The translations under genes and the position numbers were made by a program. From Roseivirga sp. (lineage in GTDB: Bacteria > Bacteroidota > Bacteroidia > Cytophagales > Cyclobacteriaceae), in NCBI GenBank assembly GCA_029262895.1, contig JAJCYM010000071.1:1-35579 (forward strand): 35,579 nt of DNA, in the 5' to 3' direction. Each line of letters begins with the position of its first letter. Position 1 is the first letter of the stretch. Shown in pieces: positions 7,469-15,400 of the stretch. The notes below the pieces were generated by a model. It worked only from the letters and a program-made list of their open reading frames with translations. It ran no database searches and was not told the DNA's origin.

Positions 7469-10462
7469 TTAATTACCCAAATATTTTAACTTTTCATCAT
7501 TTCTCAAAGGTCGTCCGGCTTGCAATTTGGCTACCCGAATAAGTTCGTCCGGATTAATTGTCCAATATCTAATTGTTCCATCGCTGCCTCCAGATATTAG
7601 GAATTGGCCATCATCGCTAAATTTTAAACCTCCAATCTCTGTAGTGTTGATAAAATTGGTTGGAACTACTTGACCTTGTTCATCATGCGAGTATAAACCA
7701 GGACGGCTTGAAAGATCATGTCCTATGAAAGGAGAGCCAATTTGAAGGAAGTTGTCCAAACTCCATAATCGAATAGTCCCATCTTCGCTTGAGGAGGCTA
7801 TAATTTTTTTCTTCGGGTGAAACGTTAAAGAAGTTATACCCTCTTCATGTCCAGTAAGTCGGACCGGTAAAATATTAAACTTAATGGCATCAATTAACAG
7901 TATCTCACCGCTAAATTCATCGCCTAATGCAATTAAAGTCCCTTCATTATTATATGATATTTTAGAAAAATTGTCATCTTCAGCTAGCATTATTTGTTTA
8001 ACAATTGTTCTTTTTTTCAGGTCAAAGAAAATAATCTTACCACCATCGGTTAGAAGGGTTAAAAGACCAGTTTTTGCTTGAAACTCAAGATTAATAATCC
8101 CCTCCCCTTCAAATGAACTGTCCTCTATTAAATAATTGGTCTTATTATGAGCACTGTAGATATTTATTAGAGTTCCTGTTTCGTCTAAAGTTGCAATAAT
8201 ATTGTTGGTTTCATCTGAAATCATCGTATACGGTACGAAATCATTATCAAATATTAGAGTATCAACCAATCTGTTATCAACTAAATCGTAAACAATAATT
8301 CCTTCTTCATCAAGTAAACAATATAGTTTACTCTCAAGAATTTTAATACTATAAACTGGTTGATCATAGGCAAACTCAAAACTACTGACAGGTATCGGTT
8401 TTGATCCAAATTGTAATGGCTCCCTTAATTCTGTTGCTTTCTTTAAATCCCAAAATCTTATACTACCGTCATAGCCGGATGAAATAATAAGATTATTGTT
8501 ATGATTAAAAACAACATTTGTTATATCCCCAATATGGCCATATAATGGCTGACCTGTTTCATGTCCTTCCTTGCTAACATTCCAAACACTAATATTGCCG
8601 TCATTCCGAGCTACGGCAAGTCGCTTCAGAGCTTTGCTGTAGGCAATTTTTGCATTATATTTTTCATTATAAATCCAGTCCTGGCCGTAATTAGTTGAGG
8701 TAACTGTGCTGTTTTTCCAATCCCAAACCAAAAATATGCCGTTTGGATACATTGCAACCAATAGAGAGTCCGACTGATTTAAAAAAGAAATGTCTGTTAC
8801 GCTTGAGAATCCATAATTACCGTAAACAGGCAATGGTAAAGCCAAACTATCTATAGATTTGTTTTCTGACAAATTCCATAGTCGAACAATACCGTCTGCT
8901 CCCCCTGAAGCTATAACACCCTGTTGATTGTTAATTGCAGCGGAATAAACATTGTAGTTAGAAAATATACTAGGAACCACCTTACCCATATGTTCTCCCA
9001 ACAATTTATCAAGTAGCTTGTTTTCTATGTCCCAAACTTGAATGTCGCCAGATTCATCGCCTGTTATCAATTTGTTTCCATTACTACTTAAGCTAAGAGA
9101 ACCTACCCCATATAAGTTGTAATGTTGATTATCGCTATTATTCATTACAACTAGGCTATCCATCAAAGTCAAATCCTCATCAGATACCTTCCATATATAA
9201 ACCTTGCCATTTGTACAGCCACTAAATAATAGATCTCCATCAGGACTAAATTGGAGTGACGAAAACTTTGAAATGTCATTATTTGATTTTGCTTGGAAAC
9301 CATACTCTTTTTCGACCAATTTATTTGTACTGTAGTTAATTAGCCTAATTGTCGAGAAATAGTTAGAATCGATACCGGTAAGCGCAATTAGTTGGTTTTG
9401 ATCATTGAACGTCATTTGATCAATTCCTGTAAGGCCATTTTCAAATACTTTTACGGCAGCCTGAGTCTCCTGACCACTCTTGATGTCCCAATACCTAACA
9501 TATCCATCTAAGCCTGCTGAAATTAGTATATTGTCCTTTTCGTTGAATATGATGCTTGAAGCCGAACTGGTCGCATCTTCGCCATCAGTGCCATGTAACA
9601 TGGCTTCAAGTTGAGGCCTTAGTTGAGGGAGATTAAGTAAAAGGGAGTAGGCTTCATCTGTTGGCCATATTTCATAAGCTTCAATTGCTAATAAGTTGGC
9701 CAATTCAGGGTCATCCAATGATAGACGTTGAGCAATAATGGCTAAATACCTTGACTCGGCTATTGCTTTTTCCCTCAGCGCATCATTTCTCTGAAATAAG
9801 GCAAAGACAGTTAAAAAGGACAACATTAGAATTGTTATTCCAATAGCAACTCTAAAGGCTCGCTTTGCGACTAAAGCTTCCTTAATTATTTCATCTGGTT
9901 TTTTCCCCAGTAATAGCGCCTTTATTTTGGCAATTTCCCATTGATAATAAGCATTGTTTTTATCTACCTTACCTTGCAGTATATATTGCCCAATATTTCC
10001 CCAAATGGGTAAAGACTTAAAGAGTTTTGTCTCGAATGAGGGTAGTGCGGTTGTTTTTAGCTTATTGAAATCTTGATTTTGGTAATCCCATTCAACTACA
10101 TCATCAATTAGAACAAAATTAAAATTGGTAATAAAACCTTCTTCATCATAGTTCAATTTGTGCCATTGAATTATTTCTTCCTTAACCCATTTGGATGCTG
10201 CCGAATTTTTTGAAGCAATTACTATCAGGTAATTCGAATTTTTAAGTCCGTTAACGATTTGATCCGTTAGGCTTCCCGACAGTGGGATTTTTCGCTCATC
10301 GCGGAAAATATGAACATTAGTCTGCCACTTTTTATAGAAGGGCAAACCTAAGGTCTCTATAGATTTTTGAATTTGCGTAGCAAATTCCCTATCGGTATGC
10401 GAGTAGGAAATAAATGCGTCATATTTTTTGTTATGGGCTAAGTTTATTTTGTTTGCTTCCAT
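7469..10462 (-). CDS. TIR - transmembrane - WD40 repeat protein
   Basis: 997 residues. Residues about 13-155 are a TIR domain: YDAFISYSHTD at 14-24, a BB-loop-like region near 54-65, and SKWVKEEI (90-97) with glutamates in the position of the catalytic Glu of TIR NADases. One membrane helix follows (about 204-222), then a linker (SRYLAIIAQRL, LANLLAIEAYEI) familiar from signalling proteins that carry WD40 sensors. From about 300 to 985 there are at least twelve recognisable blade ends (YWD, IWK, VWD, LWN, VWD, VWN, FWD, YDL, FDL, LWS, YWT), enough for two seven-bladed propellers. TIR should sit on the cytosolic N-terminal side; whether the propellers are periplasmic cannot be settled from sequence. 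The start lies 32 bp inside the SLATT gene, so translation is probably coupled. No NTPase domain is present. Expected role: sensor-effector in a conflict system (inference). Confidence 0.85.
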   Translation of the reverse strand: MEANKINLAHNKKYDAFISYSHTDREFATQIQKSIETLGLPFYKKWQTNVHIFRDERKIPLSGSLTDQIVNGLKNSNYLIVIASKNSAASKWVKEEIIQWHKLNYDEEGFITNFNFVLIDDVVEWDYQNQDFNKLKTTALPSFETKLFKSLPIWGNIGQYILQGKVDKNNAYYQWEIAKIKALLLGKKPDEIIKEALVAKRAFRVAIGITILMLSFLTVFALFQRNDALREKAIAESRYLAIIAQRLSLDDPELANLLAIEAYEIWPTDEAYSLLLNLPQLRPQLEAMLHGTDGEDATSSASSIIFNEKDNILISAGLDGYVRYWDIKSGQETQAAVKVFENGLTGIDQMTFNDQNQLIALTGIDSNYFSTIRLINYSTNKLVEKEYGFQAKSNNDISKFSSLQFSPDGDLLFSGCTNGKVYIWKVSDEDLTLMDSLVVMNNSDNQHYNLYGVGSLSLSSNGNKLITGDESGDIQVWDIENKLLDKLLGEHMGKVVPSIFSNYNVYSAAINNQQGVIASGGADGIVRLWNLSENKSIDSLALPLPVYGNYGFSSVTDISFLNQSDSLLVAMYPNGIFLVWDWKNSTVTSTNYGQDWIYNEKYNAKIAYSKALKRLAVARNDGNISVWNVSKEGHETGQPLYGHIGDITNVVFNHNNNLIISSGYDGSIRFWDLKKATELREPLQFGSKPIPVSSFEFAYDQPVYSIKILESKLYCLLDEEGIIVYDLVDNRLVDTLIFDNDFVPYTMISDETNNIIATLDETGTLINIYSAHNKTNYLIEDSSFEGEGIINLEFQAKTGLLTLLTDGGKIIFFDLKKRTIVKQIMLAEDDNFSKISYNNEGTLIALGDEFSGEILLIDAIKFNILPVRLTGHEEGITSLTFHPKKKIIASSSEDGTIRLWSLDNFLQIGSPFIGHDLSSRPGLYSHDEQGQVVPTNFINTTEIGGLKFSDDGQFLISGGSDGTIRYWTINPDELIRVAKLQAGRPLRNDEKLKYLGN

Positions 10463-10880
10463 TTTTCTTATGAATATATTTATTCCAAGAAGAGTTTTCT
10501 TTGCTTATCAAGCTTTCTATTCTTTCTACAAACACACTGAATGCAAAATCTTTTATATTATAAGGTTCTGCATTAGTTAGATAAAGAAATTTCTCGTGCT
10601 TCACCGTTTCAACTGTAGTTCTATATTCAATCCATTTCTTTTCTAATTTGAGCATTGAAGATATTCCAGTTATTATAGTTATTAAGAGACCAAAAATGGC
10701 AATGATATAATTTATGTTAAATTCTTTTGATTGTATACCTGCTAAAAAAGGTATGAGGGCGGCAAAAATAATTACTAAAATCTCTTTCCAAACGAACATT
10801 CGCTTGTTGATCTTAGCTTTCTTTTCATACCAATTTATTTGATCATCAACTCTATCTAAAATGTATTCTTTTTCGGTCAT
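10431..10880 (-). CDS. SLATT / DUF4231 two-TM membrane protein
   Basis: 149 residues. It shows the pattern of the DUF4231/SLATT family: a leading RVDDQINWYEKKAKINK helix, two hydrophobic helices (about 33-47 and 55-72), then LEKKWIEYRTTVETVKHEK, and a C-terminal FVERIESLISKENSSW. SLATT proteins are proposed pore-forming effectors in nucleotide-centred conflict systems, usually beside a sensor or nucleotide-making enzyme. The ATG at 10880 is preceded by GGAGAAAC at a good distance. Its 3' end overlaps the TIR-WD40 start by 32 bp, which ties the two into one unit. Family assignment is strong by motif; the pore role is inferred from published analysis of the family. Confidence 0.85.
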   Translation of the reverse strand: MTEKEYILDRVDDQINWYEKKAKINKRMFVWKEILVIIFAALIPFLAGIQSKEFNINYIIAIFGLLITIITGISSMLKLEKKWIEYRTTVETVKHEKFLYLTNAEPYNIKDFAFSVFVERIESLISKENSSWNKYIHKKNGSKQNKLSP

Positions 10881-10948
10881 TTGTTTCTCCGGTTATTAAT
10901 TGCATTCCAGCTAAAAAGCGCTGCTGTCCAAAGGGCAACTATGATTTT

Positions 10949-11098
10949 TTAGCCATTGATATATGCTTTTATTAATTCATCTTTTATCTCTTTTATCCAT
11001 TCAATATCTTGATTCCTTTCTTCTCTGATCTCTAGAAATTTTTGAATGTTATTTGCTGTAGTTTTTGGTTCCCATTTTTCCCTTATGCATATGAGCAC
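10949..11098 (-). pseudogene. Small ATG-less reading frame, possibly a gene remnant
   Basis: Between the TIR gene and the SLATT gene the minus strand has an open frame ending at TAA 10949-10951. It has no ATG; the only starts are GTG at 11098 (49 residues) or TTG at 11113 (54 residues). The encoded peptide is charged and helical (FLEIREERNQDIEWIKEIKD), has coding-like composition and a natural-looking C-terminus. It could be a small protein using a rare start, or the C-terminal remnant of a deleted gene. No family recognised. Confidence 0.35.
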
Positions 11099-11120
11099 TT
11101 TAATATAAAACAATACGGTT

Positions 11121-11513
11121 TCATTTTGTGGCTAATTCTTGTAATCGCTCTTCACTCCAGTCGTAAAGAAAAATCCCATTGTCTTCTAAGGCTTTAGGCT
11201 TTTTGCCATTGGTATCCTTTAGCCTAATAGCGTATACTGGTTTTTTATTGGCGATAGCCATTTTGACTTCTTCTCGAACCCATCCACTTGAATGTGTCTT
11301 TTCACCGACAAACACAATTGTCCGTGATGTTCCAGTCATGGCTTTGGTTATTGCTTGACGTATAACGGAACCATCTTCTGTATTCCATCTTTTTAATAGA
11401 TCCTTAACAAGAAAATTTAAATTATTATAGAAGGGATTAACCGCACGCCCCTTTGTTGTTAATACAACACCTCGATCGGCTTCTGTAAAACTGAAAAATA
11501 CTACGTTTGGCAT
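11121..11513 (-). CDS. ThsB-type TIR-like protein (DUF1863/MTH538 group)
   Basis: 130 residues, a stand-alone domain. It has VVFFSFTEADR at the N-terminus, a central TSRTIVFVGEKTHSSGWVREEV and PVYAIRLKD, matching the layout of the MTH538/ThsB TIR-like family: strand A with SF-x-x-x-D, strand D with a conserved E-K-T, a W-V-x-E-E helix and an AIRL strand. ThsB proteins of Thoeris systems make cyclic-ADP-ribose-type signals from NAD on phage infection and activate a partner, ThsA. No ThsA (SIR2-SLOG) gene is adjacent, so the partner, if any, would be one of the neighbours. It sits 64 bp downstream of the DrHyd-like gene on the same strand. Confidence 0.8.
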   Translation of the reverse strand: MPNVVFFSFTEADRGVVLTTKGRAVNPFYNNLNFLVKDLLKRWNTEDGSVIRQAITKAMTGTSRTIVFVGEKTHSSGWVREEVKMAIANKKPVYAIRLKDTNGKKPKALEDNGIFLYDWSEERLQELATK

Positions 11514-11577
11514 ATCATTTATTTTAAGTTAGTAATCATTGTTCTTCTGTATTGCGTTCATAGATAATTAGGATCAG

Positions 11578-12315
11578 TTATTTTTTATCCAGTGATATTC
11601 TTCCAGTATTTCCTTTTGTTTCTACATATGAAACATTCCAAGGAATGATATCCAAGTCTTTTATTGGGTCATCTTCACTAACATAGAGTAATTGAGGGTC
11701 TATCTTCTCAGTAGGCTTATCTATACGGAACTCGTTGAAATGGAAAATCAATTTGATAAGTCCGTGACCAATATGAGGACTTTCAATCTTGAAATTATAT
11801 AGGTTATTTTCTTTGCCAACAATCTTCTTTGAAAAGAATATGGTCTGACTTTCTTTTAAATCTATTCGGTAGGAATCTCTTGAAGCTTCGGAAAAAGTCT
11901 TTTCCAAATCATCCTTTAACTCATTGAGTCCTTCATCCGAATCTTCATAGAGAATGCATCTAAATTGTTTAAGGTCAAATGGGACAAACTTAATATCCTG
12001 TGCTACCATCACTACTTTTCCCATTTCTTTCACAGAATGGGCAAGTCCTAACTCATAAAACACATTTGCATTTAAGTCCGTTAGGTCGGCAATTATGAAC
12101 TCTGATTCAATTATTTGGTCTAAAATAGTCTGTAGTATATGCGGTCTATGAACGTCATCACCACGAACGCACATAAGATTAATTTTTTCAGATTGCAGTG
12201 TGTTTTTGAAAATTTCATAGACCTTATTAAACTTATGTGCGAACGGCATAATTACAAAGCAAGAGCCCTTTCTAATTTTTCTCTTCTGGCTGTCAAAGTA
12301 ATTTTTTGGATACAT
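11578..12315 (-). CDS. Nucleoside 2-deoxyribosyltransferase-fold (DrHyd-like) protein with C-terminal extra domain
   Basis: 245 residues from the ATG at 12315 (a GTG two codons earlier is also possible). Residues about 17-125 form a Rossmann-like domain: CFVIMPFA (19-26), FIIADLTDLNANVFYELGLAH (outline only; Glu88 in the ELG motif) and FVPFDLKQFRCILYE. This matches nucleoside-deoxyribosyltransferase/DrHyd proteins, in which that Glu is catalytic, and which occur as NAD- or nucleotide-hydrolysing effectors next to TIR and SLATT genes. Residues about 155-245 are a beta-rich region not recognised. Likely first gene of the block; a probable terminator of the upstream molybdoenzyme lies 70 bp before it. 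The enzymatic activity is not demonstrated by the sequence. Confidence 0.7.
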   Translation of the reverse strand: MYPKNYFDSQKRKIRKGSCFVIMPFAHKFNKVYEIFKNTLQSEKINLMCVRGDDVHRPHILQTILDQIIESEFIIADLTDLNANVFYELGLAHSVKEMGKVVMVAQDIKFVPFDLKQFRCILYEDSDEGLNELKDDLEKTFSEASRDSYRIDLKESQTIFFSKKIVGKENNLYNFKIESPHIGHGLIKLIFHFNEFRIDKPTEKIDPQLLYVSEDDPIKDLDIIPWNVSYVETKGNTGRISLDKK

Positions 12316-12385
12316 TTTCACTTTCTAATTGGTACCAAGGGTTACATAATCCCCAAAAACCCCACTCGATTTTAAATGGTCTTTC

Positions 12386-12430
12386 AAAAAGGCTTATCAG
12401 ACCCCTCATCAGGTTCCATAATGAGCCTTT
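12386..12430 (-). terminator. Possible terminator after the molybdoenzyme gene
   Basis: On the minus strand, AAAGGCT and AGCCTTT form a 7-bp stem around a 29-nt loop, followed by TTTTT in total. It lies 28 bp after the stop codon at 12459. The long loop makes it weaker than a textbook terminator, but its position and T tract fit separation of the purine-type operon from the TIR block. Confidence 0.4.
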
Positions 12431-12458
12431 CGATCAATTCACATCCACCTCCTTCCCC

Positions 12459-15400
12459 TTATTTACCCTCCAAATTCAAATCAGCCAGCGTCACCTTACA
12501 GGCGGTTTGTATCTTTTGCGTGGTGGCCGGAGCGGTAAGCTCCACCCAGCCTTGATGTCCTTCTTGTTTATAGTAGGCCAATATAGCCTGCTTAATGGCA
12601 AAGAATACCGTATTGCCTAAGACCAATGGCGGCTCTCCAATGCCCTTGGATGATTTAACCGCAGAGGCATGCAATGCTGGCCCTTTCTGCCGCACCACTT
12701 CTCCGGAGTTATCATAAATGCTTACCCTGAAATCTTTTGGAATTGACTTTGATCCCGGTGGCTTATACTCCCAGGTGTTCACCGAGGAGAAGGCTTCTTC
12801 AGGAAGTCCTAGCACAGGTGCCTGTTGTGGCCCTTGAACCAGCATTTCTTCCGAGGTGACATAGCCGGCACCCTGTACAAATCCGCCTTCAATTTGGCCA
12901 ATATCAATCAGGGGATTCAGGCTCTTGCCAAGATCAAATAAGATGTCGGTGCGCAGAATTACATGATCGCCTGTCAGCACGTCAATTTCCACTTCGCTTA
13001 CTGCAGCCGCGTAGGTATAGTAGAAGAATGGCCTTCCATAAGGTGTGCTATCCGTGACAGCCTGGTAATGTGGTGTTTTGTATCGGGCCTCAGCCGCAAG
13101 ATTAACTCTACCGGTGTAGGCGAGGGATACGACTATTGGCCAAACTTCTCCCCAATGATCTCGCCAATTGTTTACCACCGTTTTGATCTGTAGGATCAAG
13201 TCTTTATCCGCTGGGTTGGTATCAGAATTGGCAAAATAGAGGGAGTTCTCTTCCAGGTCTACACAGAACTGTTCTAGTCGTTTTCTTAGGATCAAACATG
13301 CCTTTTGGACTGCGCCACCATTCAGGTCAGAACCGGTGGAGGCAGCCGTTGGGCTGGCATCACTGATAATATTGGTATCGGTAGCCGTTTGCTTGATCAG
13401 CTCAATTGGGATCGCCAATGTTTCTGCCGCGATTTGCACCATCTTGGTCATAATACCCTGACCCATTTCAATGCCGCCATGATTAATAAGCACGGTACCA
13501 TCAGCAGCATAAGCTACTACATAGGCGCCCCCTTGATTAAGCGTTCCTCTCGGGCCGGTATAGGATACGCCATACTTAAGCGGGATCATGGAAATGCCTC
13601 GCTTACGGAAGCGATTGTTTTTATTGAATTCGTCTACCGCAATTTTCCGATTGGCAAAGTCAGATGATTCCTTAAGCTTATTCCAAAGCACATTGATCTT
13701 GTTCCATTTCAGGCCTTGCAGGTAAGGTGTATAATCATAGGAGGTGGTGCTATAATCCTTTAGGGTGATCAGCGCATCCAGATTTTGTGGGCCGAGGAAG
13801 GCGTTGATTTTGTTTTCGGCAATTGCCGCATCAAAAGCCTGCTCGCTCTCGTAGATTGAGCCTTGCATTTTCTTCAGGCTATCCAACGTGTCCTGATCAA
13901 ATCCATAAGGATGACTTTTTAAAATGGCAATGGTTTGATGAGTGACTTCAAAAGATTTCCATTCCACCATGCCATCCTTGTAGAAATTCCTTTCCCTTAG
14001 TTCTTCAGGCGCAATGCCCATATTAAAGGCAGTGTGTTCAATCGCCTCTTCTACAATATTGATTCCCTGCACCATGCCAAAGGAACGGAAGGCCGTGCTG
14101 CTGATCTGATTGGTCTGGCAGACGTTACCGGTGATTCTAAAAGTGTCAATATTGTAGACATTGTCCGCACTCATTACGGCCAGGTCCATTACAGGAAATG
14201 ACATATCGTAAGTGTTTCCCCCGTTGGAGAAATAATCTATGGCAAAGCCCTTGATAATTCCATTTGCATCATGCTTGGTGGCATACTTGGCAAAGAACGG
14301 ATGGCGGTTGCCACACATAATAAAGTTGGTATTTCGATCTAACTGTAGACGTACCGGGCGATTCAGCTTCCATGCTGCCACCGCTGAAGCGGTGCTAATA
14401 AAACGGGAGCGGGTTTGACGGCCTCCAAAACCTCCACCTTCGCGCTGAACAATCACACGCACACTACTCGTATGGACGCCCAGCAACATGGCAGCCACGG
14501 ATTGGTTGTCGGCTGCATTCTGTGTGGAAGTGTACAATTCCATTCCTTTGTTTTCAACTGGAACTGCCAGCGAAACCATGGTTTCCATGTAAAAGTGATT
14601 CTGGTAGCCCGTATCATGAGTTCCGGCAGTCACATTTCCTGAGGAAGCCGATTCACCGGGATTATTTCCGGTGAGCTTATCCATTTCCTTCTGCATCTCA
14701 GCCAGCACAGCCTTATCACTTCCCGGACGGGTCACCTCCTCAACATGGGTAAGCCCGGGATTGGTGGATGGAGATTGAGGGAAGAAATGTTTTTGGGCAT
14801 AAGCCGTATCAAAATCAAGTGCTTTGCGCTTTGTGAAATTGATGCAGTGATTGCGCACGAATACACTGATCTCTCGTGAAGCTTCTTGTGTTTCGGCTAT
14901 CACTAAACCAATGGGTGCACCCACAGAAGTAAGTTCATTCGGTTCGAAGAAACCATTCGATGCTGCGGCAGCCGCAAGAACGCTTTCCGGTATTTCTGCT
15001 CCTTCGGCAGGTACAAATATGGGGTCGTCCACGCCCATGCCCACCCAGTTGTTCGCCCTGGAATCGGCAGGGATATCCTCATAGGTAACCAGGGAATTGA
15101 ATTCAGGATACTTTTCCTTCAGGTATTCAGATAATTGGTCCGCTGTAGCGGCCTTTTCTTCACCAGGAATGCTAAAGTGATAGGTACCCCTTGCCACCAA
15201 ACTATAGATAAACGAGGACTCCAATGTATTGGCAGGTCGTTCTACATCGGTGCTGTATTTGGCTTCACCAGTAGCCTGCATAAAGGCGCCCAACTTGATG
15301 ATTGGCTCAGAAACGGGAAGTTCCTCAGGATAAGAATTATACTCCTGCACTCCAAATGACTCAGGGTCGGGTAGGTTTTCACCAATAGTGACTAAGTCTG

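Noticed and set aside
7275-7472. A 65-codon plus-strand frame between the Yip1 gene and the TIR-WD40 gene
   Set aside because: It has no recognisable domain and overlaps the end of a real gene. The area also holds a weak hairpin GCAAC/GTTGC that could end the TIR-WD40 transcript, but the stem is only 5 bp.
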